A stretch of 64,000 nt of DNA from Isoptericola sp044389085 (lineage in GTDB: Bacteria; Actinomycetota; Actinomycetes; Actinomycetales; Cellulomonadaceae), in contig NZ_JBIRXP010000002.1 of the NCBI RefSeq assembly GCF_044389085.1, positions 124,001 through 188,000 on the forward strand, given 5' to 3'. The position numbers were made by a program, and so were the translations under genes. Positions 41,037-49,066 of the stretch are shown piece after piece. Within the stretch, counting starts at the first letter, position 1, and the number at the start of each line of letters is the position of its first letter. The notes under the pieces were generated by a model. The model had not been told where the DNA came from. It worked only from the letters and a program-made list of their open reading frames with translations, and did no database searches.

Positions 41037-41174
41037 TCAGAGTGCGACCCGCATCCTGCGCGGGCAGCCCCAGAAGAATAGCCGACACCCCGCCCCGGCT
41101 CCGAATCCTGCGCGGGTGACGGCTGTCTCTGTCCTGTCGCCGCCGCCAGTTTCGGGCCGGGGGCCGGTCTCGGT

Positions 41175-41180
41175 TAGGCT
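41175..41180 (+). promoter_or_regulatory. -10 box of the SRP RNA gene
   Basis: TAGGCT lies 6-8 nt before the predicted 5' end of the SRP RNA, consistent with a sigma-70-type start. Confidence 0.55.
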
Positions 41181-41183
41181 GTC

Positions 41184-41279
41184 GGGCAGACCCCTCGTGC
41201 GGCACCATCTCGCCGAACTCCCCCAGGGCCGGAAGGCAGCAAGGGTAAGTGAGCTCTGGTGGGTGTGCGGGGGGTCCTT
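41184..41279 (+). ncRNA. ffs: Signal recognition particle RNA, small bacterial (4.5S) type
   Basis: The sequence has the SRP domain IV hallmark CCAGGGCCGGAAGGCAGCAA with the GGAA tetraloop, closed by GACCCC...GGGGTC at the ends. It binds Ffh to guide membrane proteins to the translocase. The 3' boundary at about 41279 is set by the closing stem and the TCCTTC that follows. Confidence 0.95.
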
Positions 41280-41420
41280 CACGTCCGGACCCGGCCTCCG
41301 CAGCGTCGCGAGAGTGCGCCGGATCACAGGATCCACGATGCGGACGGCAAATAGTCCACTGCATGAGATTTCCGGGTGGTCGGCTTGGTGAACCGGGCCC
41401 CGGGTGGTCACTCTGAGGGC

Positions 41421-41540
41421 ATGTCCCGCATCGCATCCGCAGCCACCTCGACCGCGCGCGCACGCCGTCGCGGCGAGATGTGCCGTGCCGCGATGACGAC
41501 GGGCCGGACGACCACGTGTCGAATGTGCGAGCTCGGCTGA
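41421..41540 (+). other. Possible Met/Cys-rich leader peptide before metQNI
   Basis: A 39-codon reading frame lies within the 415-nt gap between the SRP RNA and metQ. Its second half is enriched in Met and Cys: GEMCRAAM, then TTTCRMCELG. GAGGG precedes the ATG but too closely. No SAM riboswitch core could be recognised in this gap, so an attenuation-type leader is one explanation. The remaining sequence shows a direct repeat CCGGGTGGTC at about 41373 and 41399. Tentative. Confidence 0.3.
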
Positions 41541-41695
41541 GGCCTCACGGCATCGCACCCGACGACGTCGTCGTCCCCTCCCCGGCCCGCCGGGGAGACC
41601 CCGCTCTCCCGCCGCCTCGCGCTGATGGCCGAGGCCGCCGCACACCCCACCCCGCTCACCGGCGCCGTACCCGGCGCCTGCCCGGAAGGACCACC

Positions 41696-42589
41696 ATGTC
41701 CCGGAACAGCACCCGCACCCGCCTCCTCGCGGTCACCGCGATCGCGGCCGCGTCCACCCTCGCCCTGTCCGCCTGCGGCGGTGGCTCCGGCAACGCCGAG
41801 GGCGACGGCACGCTCCGCATCGGCGTCGTCGGTGCCGCCGACGACAAGTGGGCGGTCTTCCAGGAGCAGGCCGAGGCGGAGGGCCTCACGATCGAGCTGG
41901 TCGACCTGCAGGACTACACGCAGGCCAACCCCTCCCTGTCGCAGGGCGAGCTGGACGCGAACCAGTTCCAGCACCTGCAGTTCCTCGCCGGCTACAACGT
42001 CGACGCCGACGACGACCTGACGCCGATCGGCGCCACCGCCGTCTACCCGCTGGGCCTCTACTCGGAGAAGCACACCTCGCTCGAGCAGATCCCCGCCGGC
42101 GGCGAGGTCGCCGTCCCGAACGACCCGACCAACCTCGCCCGCGCCCTCCTCGTGCTGCAGGAGGCCGGCCTCATCGAGCTCAAGGACGGCGGCAGCGCCG
42201 TCTCCACCGAGGCCGACGTGCTGCCCAGCTCCAAGGTCACCGTGACGCCGGTCGCGGCCGAGCAGACGCCGATCCAGCTCAAGTCCGTGGACGCGTCCGT
42301 CGTCAACAACGACTTCGTCGAGGACGCCGGCCTGTCGCCGGACGACGCGCTCTTCCAGGACGACCCCGACTCCGACGCCGCCGCCCCGTACATCAACGTG
42401 TGGGTGGCCCGGGCCGAGGACAAGGACGACCCCGACCTGCTCAAGCTCGCGGAGATCTCGCACTCCGACGAGGTCGTCGCGGCCGAGCAGAAGGCCTCGG
42501 GCGGCACCGCCGTCATCAAGGACAACTCGCCCGAGGAGCTGCAGGAGATCCTGTCCGGGCTCGAGGACGACATCCGCAACGCCTCCTGA
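41696..42589 (+). CDS. metQ: Methionine ABC transporter substrate-binding lipoprotein MetQ
   Basis: A 297-residue lipoprotein (lipobox TLALSAC, then a Gly/Ser tether) of the NlpA/MetQ family. Diagnostic parts are VFQEQAEAEGLTIELVDLQDYTQANPSLSQGELDANQFQH and VAVPNDPTNLARALLVLQEAGLI. It captures methionine, possibly D-methionine or methionine sulfoxide, outside the membrane. GGAAGGA precedes the ATG. It is followed by metN and metI in the usual order with a strong hairpin between metQ and metN. Confidence 0.93.
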   Translation: MSRNSTRTRLLAVTAIAAASTLALSACGGGSGNAEGDGTLRIGVVGAADDKWAVFQEQAEAEGLTIELVDLQDYTQANPSLSQGELDANQFQHLQFLAGYNVDADDDLTPIGATAVYPLGLYSEKHTSLEQIPAGGEVAVPNDPTNLARALLVLQEAGLIELKDGGSAVSTEADVLPSSKVTVTPVAAEQTPIQLKSVDASVVNNDFVEDAGLSPDDALFQDDPDSDAAAPYINVWVARAEDKDDPDLLKLAEISHSDEVVAAEQKASGGTAVIKDNSPEELQEILSGLEDDIRNAS

Positions 42590-42597
42590 CCCGCCGA

Positions 42598-42635
42598 CGG
42601 CCGGGACGCGCGGGCCAGCCCGCGCGCCCCGGCCG
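42598..42635 (+). terminator. Intercistronic hairpin between metQ and metN
   Basis: CGGCCGGGACGCGCGGG pairs with CCCGCGCGCCCCGGCCG (one mismatch) across a 4-nt loop, 9 nt after the metQ stop. It likely protects the metQ end or attenuates transcription, so that more binding protein than ATPase is made. Confidence 0.65.
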
Positions 42636-42702
42636 CCGTGCTGGGCACGATGGGCAGCACGAGCGGTCGAGCGGACGACGAGCGCACAGTGAGGACGAAC
42701 AG

Positions 42703-43911
42703 GTGAGCGACAACACGGCCGGACCGGCCCCCGGGACGCCGGCGATCGAGCTGCGCGGGGTGTCGAAGACGTTCGGCGAGGGAGACCGCGCCGTGCGCGC
42801 CGTCGACGACGTGTCCCTCACGGTGCGCGCGGGCGAGATCTTCGGCGTCATCGGCTACTCCGGCGCGGGCAAGTCCACGCTGGTGCGGCTCGTCAACGCG
42901 CTGGAGACGGTGACCTCGGGGTCCGTGATCGTCGAGGGCACCGACCTCACGGGGCTGCCGGAGCGCAAGGTCCGCGGCATCCGCGCGCGCATCGGCATGA
43001 TCTTCCAGCAGTTCAACCTGCTGAGCTCGCGCACCGTCGCGGGCAACGTCGCCTACCCGCTCAAGGTGGCGCGCTGGCCCAAGGAGGAGCGCGCGGCCCG
43101 CGTCGCGGAGCTGCTCGAGTTCGTCGGCCTGTCCGACAAGGCGCGCGCGTACCCCCGCCAGCTCTCCGGCGGGCAGAAGCAGCGCGTCGGCATCGCGCGC
43201 GCCCTCGCGACGTCGCCCACCATCCTGCTGGCCGACGAGGCGACGTCGGCCCTCGACCCCGAGACCACCCGCGACGTCCTGGCCCTGCTGCGCCGCGTCA
43301 ACGCGGAGCTCGGGCTCACCATCGTCGTCATCACCCACGAGATGGACGTCGTGCGCTCCCTGTGCGACCGCGTCGCCGTCATGGAGCACGGCAAGGTGGT
43401 CGAGGTCGGCGACGTCTACGACGTCTTCTCCGCGCCCAGCGCCGACGCCGCCCAGCGGTTCGTCGGCACGTCCATGCACGACCGGCCCTCGCCCGACGCG
43501 CTCGCCCGCCTGCGCGAGCGCCACCCCGGCCGCCTCGTCACCGTCGGCGTGCGGGAGGGCGCGAGCTCCGGCACCGAGCTCTTCCGCCTGCTGCGCGAGC
43601 ACGAGGTCGACGGGTCCGTCGTCTTCGGCGGCATCAGCGAGGTCGGCCAGCGACCGTTCGGGTCGATCACCGTCGAGCTCGTCGCGCCGGACGAGCGCAT
43701 CGCGACCTTCCTGGCGGCCCTGCGCGAGCACGCCGAGGTCGTGGACCTCGGCACCGCCGAGCGGCCTGTCGACGACCCGCGCGCCGTGCGGGCCGAGCGC
43801 GACCCGCAGGGCGAGCGGCCCGACCCCGGTGACGACCTCGACGACCCGTACGGGGCCGCCCGCGACGACGTCCTTCGGGGCGGCCACCTGCGCAACTTCG
43901 GAGGCGCGTGA
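42703..43911 (+). CDS. metN: Methionine ABC transporter ATP-binding protein MetN
   Basis: A 402-residue ATPase. Walker A is GYSGAGKS, the signature is LSGGQKQR, Walker B is ILLADEAT, and the H-loop is VITHEMD. A C-terminal NIL domain (about residues 275-350) normally senses intracellular methionine and inhibits transport. A further acidic/Arg tail of about 45 residues extends beyond the usual end. The GTG at 42703 follows GAGGA. It overlaps metI by 1 nt. Confidence 0.93.
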   Translation: MSDNTAGPAPGTPAIELRGVSKTFGEGDRAVRAVDDVSLTVRAGEIFGVIGYSGAGKSTLVRLVNALETVTSGSVIVEGTDLTGLPERKVRGIRARIGMIFQQFNLLSSRTVAGNVAYPLKVARWPKEERAARVAELLEFVGLSDKARAYPRQLSGGQKQRVGIARALATSPTILLADEATSALDPETTRDVLALLRRVNAELGLTIVVITHEMDVVRSLCDRVAVMEHGKVVEVGDVYDVFSAPSADAAQRFVGTSMHDRPSPDALARLRERHPGRLVTVGVREGASSGTELFRLLREHEVDGSVVFGGISEVGQRPFGSITVELVAPDERIATFLAALREHAEVVDLGTAERPVDDPRAVRAERDPQGERPDPGDDLDDPYGAARDDVLRGGHLRNFGGA

Positions 43912-44573
43912 TGAACAAGGACTGGTCCACCCTGTGGCCGCTGCTGTGGGAGGCGTTCGGCCAGACCCTGCAGATGGTCACGATCGCGCTGCTCACGGGC
44001 GGCGTCGCCGGCCTGGCGCTGGGGCTCGCGCTCTACGTGACGCGGCCGGGCAACCTGCTGGCCAACCGGGCCGTGTTCGGCGTCCTCAACGTGGTCGTCA
44101 ACATCGTGCGCCCGATCCCGTTCATCATCTTCGTGACGCTGCTCGGGCCCGTGACGCTGCAGGTCGTGGGCACGACGCTCGGCACGGAGGCGTTCATCTT
44201 CCCGCTGTCGGTCATGACGGCGTTCGGCACGTCGCGCATCGTGGAGCAGAACCTCGTGGGGATCGACCCCGGCGTCGTGGAGGCGGCCCGTGCGATGGGG
44301 GCGTCGTCGTGGCGCATCATCACGACCGTCCTCGTGCCGGAGGCGCTCGCCCCGCTGATCCTCGGCTACACGTTCCTGTTCATCGCGGTCCTCGACATGT
44401 CCGCGATCGCCGGCCTCATCGGCGGCGGCGGGCTCGGTGACTTCGCCCTGCGGTACGGCTACCAGCGCTACAACTGGATGGTCGTGCTGGTGACCGTCGC
44501 GGTGATCGTCGTCATCGTGCAGGTGGTGCAGTGGGTCGGCAACCGCCTGGCGCGCAAGGTCCTGCACCGCTGA
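43911..44573 (+). CDS. metI: Methionine ABC transporter permease MetI
   Basis: A 220-residue permease with five helices. Typical MetI wording is WEAFGQTLQMV, RPIPFIIFVTLLGPVT and the EAA loop VVEAARAMGASSWRIITTVLVPEALAPL, ending in IGGGGLGDFALRYGYQRYN. Start at ATG 43911, 7 nt after GGAGGCGCG, overlapping the metN stop by 1 nt; a GTG at 43908 is the alternative. With MetQ and MetN it completes a high-affinity methionine importer. Confidence 0.93.
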   Translation: MNKDWSTLWPLLWEAFGQTLQMVTIALLTGGVAGLALGLALYVTRPGNLLANRAVFGVLNVVVNIVRPIPFIIFVTLLGPVTLQVVGTTLGTEAFIFPLSVMTAFGTSRIVEQNLVGIDPGVVEAARAMGASSWRIITTVLVPEALAPLILGYTFLFIAVLDMSAIAGLIGGGGLGDFALRYGYQRYNWMVVLVTVAVIVVIVQVVQWVGNRLARKVLHR

Positions 44574-44577
44574 CGCC

Positions 44578-44637
44578 GTCGACGTAGTACCTGGTGACGG
44601 TTCGTCGTCGTGAACCGTCATCGGGTACTACGTCGAC
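44578..44637 (+). terminator. Two-stage hairpin terminator after metQNI
   Basis: GTCGACGTAGTACC at 44578-44591 pairs with GGTACTACGTCGAC at 44624-44637, and TGACGGTTC pairs with GAACCGTCA inside. All arms are perfect, giving 23 bp of stem in two parts. It begins 4 nt after the metI stop. Confidence 0.85.
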
Positions 44638-44691
44638 GAGCAGTCGCGGACCGGCCTGAGCAGCGGCCTCGTCGGTGTCGGCCGCGGCGTC

Positions 44692-44697
44692 TAGGGT
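44692..44697 (+). promoter_or_regulatory. -10 box TAGGGT for leaderless dnaX mRNA
   Basis: TAGGGT ends 7 nt before the GTG of dnaX and no ribosome site is present, so transcription should begin at the start codon. Confidence 0.5.
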
Positions 44698-44704
44698 TGG
44701 CCGG

Positions 44705-47461
44705 GTGACGACAGCCCTGTACCGCCGCTACCGGCCCGAGACGTTCGCCGAGGTGATCGGCCAGGAGCACGTCACCGCACCGCTCATGCAGGCCCTGCGC
44801 AGCGGGCGCGTCAACCACGCCTACCTGTTCTCCGGGCCGCGCGGCTGCGGCAAGACGACGTCCGCCCGCATCCTCGCGCGCACGCTCAACTGCGCGCGCA
44901 ACACCCCCGAGAGCCCGCTCGACACCCCGTGCGGCGAGTGCCCGTCGTGCGTCGAGCTGGCGCGCGGCGGCCCCGGTTCGCTCGACGTCGTGGAGATCGA
45001 CGCGGCCAGCCACAACGGCGTCGACGACGCCCGCGACCTGCGCGAGCGCGCCACGTTCGCGCCCGCGCGCGACCGGTACAAGATCTTCATCCTCGACGAG
45101 GCGCACATGGTGACGCCGCAGGGCTTCAACGCGCTGCTGAAGATCGTCGAGGAGCCGCCGCCGCACGTGAAGTTCGTCTTCGCGACGACGGAGCCGGACA
45201 AGGTGATCGGCACTATCCGGTCGCGCACCCACCACTACCCGTTCCGGCTCGTGCCGCCGGACGTGCTCGGTCCGTACCTCGAGCAGCTCACCGCGGCCGA
45301 GGGGATCGAGCTGGGCGGCGGCGTCGTGCCGCTGGTGACCCGTGCGGGCGGCGGCTCCGTGCGCGACAGCCTCTCCGTGCTCGACCAGCTCATCGCGGGC
45401 GCCACGGGCGGGGTCGTCGAGTACGACACGGCCGTCGGCCTGCTGGGCTTCACGCACGCCACGCTGCTCGACGACGTCGTCGACGCCCTCGCCGCGGGCG
45501 ACGGCGCCTCGATCTTCCGCGTCGTCGACCAGGTGATCGCCACCGGTCACGAGCCGCGGCGGTTCGTCGAGGACGTGCTGGAGCGGCTGCGCGACCTCAT
45601 CGTCATCGCCGTCTCCGGCGACGCGGCCGAGGCCGTGCTGCGCGGACTGCCCGCCGACCAGCTCGAGCGGATGCGTGTCCAGGCGGGCCGGCTCGGGGTG
45701 GCCGAGCTCTCGCGCGCCGCCGACCTCGTCAACGCCGCGCTCACCGAGATGACCGGTGCCACCTCGCCGCGGCTGCACCTGGAGCTGCTCTGCGCACGGC
45801 TGCTGCTGCCCGGCGCCGACGACGGCGTGGAGGGGCTCGCCGCACGCATCGAACGGCTCGAGCGGGGCCGGATCGCGGCCGGCGGCACGTCCGCGCCGTC
45901 CGCGGCGCACACCGACGCGGACGTCGTCTCGACGCCAGCGCCGCAGTCCTCCGCGGGCGGAGGCGGCAGTCTGAGCGGTGCCGCCGCTGCGCGGGCCGCC
46001 CTGCAGGCGAGTCGGCGTCCGGCTGCCGAGCCTGAGCCCGTCCCGAGCCCTGAGCCCGTCCCGAGCCCTGAGCCCGTCCCGAGCCCTGAGCCCGTCGTGA
46101 ACTCTGAGCCTGCCGCCGAGCCCGAGCCGGCTGTCGAGCCTGCGATGGTCGCGGAGCCTGAGCCGGTGGCCGAGCCCGAGCCGGGCCCGGAGCCCGAGCC
46201 GGCTGTTGAGCCTGAGCCAGTGGCCGAGCGCGAGCCAGTGGCCGAGCGCGAGCCGGTGGCCGAGCGCGAGCCGGTGGCCGAGCGCGAGCCAGTTGACGAG
46301 CCCGAGCCGACTGCCGAGCCCGAGCCGTTTGCCGAGTCTGAGTCGGCTGCCGAGCCTGCGGCTGGCGCGGAGCCCGGGCCGCACCAGGAGCCGGCGGGCG
46401 AGGCCGTCGAGGCCGCCCCGACGGCCGAGCCGACCCCCGAGCCCGCGCCGACCGCTCCCGAGAGCGCCGTCACCTCCGAGGTGGTCCGGCGGCGCTGGCG
46501 CGAGGTCCTGGCCGCCATCCCCAGCCCGCGCGCCGCCGCGTTCCTCGGCGAGAACGCCCAGGTGCTCCACCTCGAGGGTGACCTGCTGACCCTCGGGTTC
46601 GCGCCGGCCGTCGTCGCGCTGGCGCGGCAGGGGCGGCCGGAGACCATCTCGGACGCCGTCTACCAGGCGCTCGGCATCGCGGTGCGGATCGAGATCGTCG
46701 AGGTCGACGCCGGCTCGCGCCCCCGGGAGACCGGCAGCTCGTCCGCCCCGTCCGAGCCGGGCGGAGAGCCCGCCGAGGAGCCGGACCGCTCCGACCGGCA
46801 CGACGGCCCCCCGCCTGTCGAGACGCAGGCCGACGCGGGGACCAGCGGCGAGGCCGACGGTCGGGGAGGTGGCCCGCGCGCGTCCGCCACCACGGTCGCG
46901 GCGAGCGGTCCGCGCCCGGACACCGCCGTCGCGGTCGTCGAGCCGCCCGTCCGCCGCGCGGCGCAGGACGCCCCGCAGCGGACCCAGCGGCCGCAGCCGC
47001 AGGCGAGGCAGGTCGCCTCGGTCGACGAGGCCGACGCGGCGTGGCTCGCCGGCGTCTCCCTGCACGAGCCCCCGCCCGACGACGAGCCCGAGCCGCCGCT
47101 CGACGAGCCGCCCGCGGCGCCGGTCGGACGGCCCGTCGCGTCGCCGGTGCCCGAGCCGGAGGCATCGCCGAGCGCACCCGTCGCGAGCGTGCCCGCGCCT
47201 GCCACGGCAGTGTCGTCCGCGCCCGCCCCGGCCGCCCCGCCGGCGCGCGAGACCCCGCGCCAGGCCGCTGAGCGCCGGGTGCGCGAGGCGCAGCAGTCGG
47301 AAGGCCGGTCGTCCTGGGCACCCGCGTCCGGGGGGAACCCCGCGGACGACGAGCCGTCGGCCGACGACCCCGACATCACGTCGTCGGGCCTCGTGGGCGT
47401 GCAGCTCGTGGTGCAGGTGCTCGACGGCAAGGTCATCGAGGAGATCGCGGAGCAGCCCTGA
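44705..47461 (+). CDS. dnaX: DNA polymerase III subunit gamma/tau
   Basis: A 918-residue clamp-loader ATPase. Walker A GPRGCGKT is at residues 44-51. Zinc-ligand cysteines are Cys63, Cys76, Cys79 and Cys82, and the DEAH-like box is ILDEAHM. Domain III ends near residue 370. The tail has two blocks of six-residue repeats (PSPEPV and AEREPV) at about residues 440-540, a folded segment VVRRRWREVLAAIPSPRAAAFLGENAQVLHLEGDLLTLGF, then a second acidic, Pro-rich region and a short conserved end. The start at GTG 44705 matches the universal LYRRYRPETFAEVIGQ opening. Confidence 0.93.
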   Translation: MTTALYRRYRPETFAEVIGQEHVTAPLMQALRSGRVNHAYLFSGPRGCGKTTSARILARTLNCARNTPESPLDTPCGECPSCVELARGGPGSLDVVEIDAASHNGVDDARDLRERATFAPARDRYKIFILDEAHMVTPQGFNALLKIVEEPPPHVKFVFATTEPDKVIGTIRSRTHHYPFRLVPPDVLGPYLEQLTAAEGIELGGGVVPLVTRAGGGSVRDSLSVLDQLIAGATGGVVEYDTAVGLLGFTHATLLDDVVDALAAGDGASIFRVVDQVIATGHEPRRFVEDVLERLRDLIVIAVSGDAAEAVLRGLPADQLERMRVQAGRLGVAELSRAADLVNAALTEMTGATSPRLHLELLCARLLLPGADDGVEGLAARIERLERGRIAAGGTSAPSAAHTDADVVSTPAPQSSAGGGGSLSGAAAARAALQASRRPAAEPEPVPSPEPVPSPEPVPSPEPVVNSEPAAEPEPAVEPAMVAEPEPVAEPEPGPEPEPAVEPEPVAEREPVAEREPVAEREPVAEREPVDEPEPTAEPEPFAESESAAEPAAGAEPGPHQEPAGEAVEAAPTAEPTPEPAPTAPESAVTSEVVRRRWREVLAAIPSPRAAAFLGENAQVLHLEGDLLTLGFAPAVVALARQGRPETISDAVYQALGIAVRIEIVEVDAGSRPRETGSSSAPSEPGGEPAEEPDRSDRHDGPPPVETQADAGTSGEADGRGGGPRASATTVAASGPRPDTAVAVVEPPVRRAAQDAPQRTQRPQPQARQVASVDEADAAWLAGVSLHEPPPDDEPEPPLDEPPAAPVGRPVASPVPEPEASPSAPVASVPAPATAVSSAPAPAAPPARETPRQAAERRVREAQQSEGRSSWAPASGGNPADDEPSADDPDITSSGLVGVQLVVQVLDGKVIEEIAEQP
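46024..46300 (+). repeat. 18-bp minisatellites inside dnaX
   Basis: Two in-frame tandem blocks of 18-bp units encode PSPEPV (around 46025-46100) and AEREPV (around 46210-46300), four or so copies each. Adjacent copies are nearly identical at DNA level, including synonymous sites, so they are probably recent expansions. Confidence 0.8.
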
Positions 47462-47462
47462 C

Positions 47463-47894
47463 ATGACCGGACACCCCACCGCCGAAGGCACCACCACGCT
47501 GCACATCGTCGCGGCCGTCATCGTGCGCGACGACGGCCGCGCGCTGCTCGTGCGCAAGCGCGGCACGATGGCGTTCATGCAGGTGGGCGGCAAGATCGAG
47601 CCCGGCGAGGACCCGGTCGCCGCGCTCGTGCGCGAGTGCGCCGAGGAGATCGGCCTCGTCGTCGACCCGGCCGCCGTCCGCCCCCTCCCGCGACGGACGG
47701 CCGTCGCCGCCAACGAGCCCGACCACGTGGTCGACGCGCACGTCTTCGAGGTCGCGCTGCCCGCCGGCTTCGACGTCGAGACGCGTGCCGAGCTCGCCGA
47801 GCACGTCTGGGTCGACCCGGCGGCGCCCGTCGCGCCGCACCCCCTCGCGCCCCTGTCCGCCGACCTCATGGCCGACGTCGCCGCACAGACCTGA
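47463..47894 (+). CDS. NUDIX hydrolase
   Basis: A 143-residue protein with a complete Nudix box GGKIEPGEDP-VAALVRECAEEIGL at about residues 40-64. The preceding LLVRKRGTMAFMQ is typical of small MutT-type hydrolases. It could clean up oxidised nucleotides or another nucleotide-linked compound; the substrate is not evident. It starts 1 nt after the dnaX stop and is followed after 10 nt by a VOC gene, so all three are probably co-transcribed. Confidence 0.85.
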   Translation: MTGHPTAEGTTTLHIVAAVIVRDDGRALLVRKRGTMAFMQVGGKIEPGEDPVAALVRECAEEIGLVVDPAAVRPLPRRTAVAANEPDHVVDAHVFEVALPAGFDVETRAELAEHVWVDPAAPVAPHPLAPLSADLMADVAAQT

Positions 47895-47904
47895 GCGGGC
47901 GACG

Positions 47905-48327
47905 ATGACCGACCACCCCGGCGTCGCACCGCCCCCGCGTCGCGGCGCCGTTCACCACGTCGAGCTGTGGGTGCCCGACCTCGCCCGCGCCGAGCGCTCC
48001 TGGGGCTGGCTGCTGGGCGAGATCGGCTACCGCCCCCACCAGTCGTGGGAGCACGGCCGGTCGTGGCTGCTCGGCGACACGTACGTCGTCGTCGAGCAGA
48101 GCCCGGCCCTCGCCGCGGGCGACCACGACCGCCTCCGGCCTGGACTCAACCACCTGGCGTTCCACGCCGGGACCGCGGACCAGCTCGACGCCCTCGTCGC
48201 CGCCGCGCCCGCGCACGGCTGGGCGCTGCTGTTCCCCGAGCGGCACCCCTTCGCCGGCGGGCCCGACCACCGCGCCGCGTACCTCGAAGATGCGGACGGC
48301 TACGAGGTCGAGCTCGTCGTCGGCTGA
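47905..48327 (+). CDS. VOC (glyoxalase/dioxygenase fold) family protein
   Basis: A 140-residue protein with the paired beta-alpha-beta-beta-beta modules of the vicinal oxygen chelate fold. Metal ligands are likely the His in HHVELWVPDL (start of module 1), the His in LNHLAFHAG (start of module 2) and the Glu in DADGYEVELVV at the end. It may be a lyase, dioxygenase or drug-binding protein; no specific function can be assigned. Its stop is 13 nt before the locus D repeats. Confidence 0.8.
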   Translation: MTDHPGVAPPPRRGAVHHVELWVPDLARAERSWGWLLGEIGYRPHQSWEHGRSWLLGDTYVVVEQSPALAAGDHDRLRPGLNHLAFHAGTADQLDALVAAAPAHGWALLFPERHPFAGGPDHRAAYLEDADGYEVELVVG

Positions 48328-48340
48328 CCCGCCCCGGACG

Positions 48341-48436
48341 AACTACCTCGCCGGTTCTCGGACTACCTCGCGGGAATCCGGACTACCTCGCGGGAATCCG
48401 GACTACCTCGCGGGTTCTCGGACTACCTCGGCAGGG
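48341..48436 (-). repeat. 20-bp tandem repeat array, locus D (5 units)
   Basis: Units start at 48341, 48361, 48381, 48401 and 48421 in the CTACCTCG orientation; units 2 and 3 are identical. The fifth unit contains the TAG stop of the convergent NUDIX gene and runs into its final codons. It lies between two convergent genes, like locus A. Confidence 0.92.
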
Positions 48437-48944
48437 CGGCGCGCAGGTCGTCCAGCCAGCCCGCGAGGTTGGCCACCGAGTCGGGCATGAACGGCACCTC
48501 GTCGAGCATCCGCAGCAGCCGGGCGGGGGACACCCATGCGCCCCACGCGACCTCCTCGGGCTGCCAGGTGACCGGGCCGTCGTAGGTGCACTCGTAGAGG
48601 AACTCGCGCATGCGGGTGCGCTCGTCGGCGTAGTCGGCGGTGCCGAGGGGCACCAGCTCCACCCCGGTGACGCCCAGCTCCTCGGCCAGCTCGCGGCGCG
48701 CGGAGGCGAGCGGCTCCTCGCCGGCGCGCAGCACGCCGCCCGCGCAGAAGTCGTACCGACCGGGGTACAGGTCCTTGGTGTCGGTGCGGCGGTGCACGTA
48801 GACGTCACCGGCGCCGTTGCGCACCACGACGGCCGTCGCCGCGTGCCGCAGGTTCTCCGCCCGCACCCGCGTGCGGGGCGCGGTGCCGCACGGCCTCCAC
48901 GCCTCGTCGTACAGGGTCACGACCTCGTCAGCGGACCCGTCCAT
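48423..48944 (-). CDS. NUDIX hydrolase (YfcD/IPP-isomerase-like)
   Basis: A 173-residue protein with the opening EVVTLYDEAWRPCGTAPRTRVRAENLRHAATAVVVRN and KDLYPGRYDFCAGGVLRAGEEP-LASARRELAEELGV (Nudix box), as in YfcD-type and IPP-isomerase-related Nudix proteins. A role in nucleotide sanitation or isoprenoid chemistry is possible; true Idi ligands are not apparent. The ATG at 48944 is used, with AGGA upstream. The last codons, Pro-Arg-stop, derive from the repeat sequence CCGAGGTAG. Confidence 0.82.
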   Translation of the reverse strand: MDGSADEVVTLYDEAWRPCGTAPRTRVRAENLRHAATAVVVRNGAGDVYVHRRTDTKDLYPGRYDFCAGGVLRAGEEPLASARRELAEELGVTGVELVPLGTADYADERTRMREFLYECTYDGPVTWQPEEVAWGAWVSPARLLRMLDEVPFMPDSVANLAGWLDDLRAALPR

Positions 48945-49066
48945 GCGAGCATCCTGCCGCACGCGGCCACGGCATGACAGATGTCATGGCGCACCGGTGC
49001 GCGCCTCACGGAACCCGGTGAGGGGCGGCACTACCTGCGGCGACGCGCCGCCCCGAGAGTGGAGGC

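Noticed and set aside
40952..41279. tRNA-associated integration site or genomic island boundary
   Set aside because: No integrase, direct repeat of the tRNA 3' end or mobile genes are present; the neighbouring SRP RNA is normal chromosome.
41280..41695. SAM riboswitch upstream of metQ
   Set aside because: I looked for the SAM-I and SAM-IV core sequences and could not find them. A computational search is still needed, so only a tentative leader was reported.
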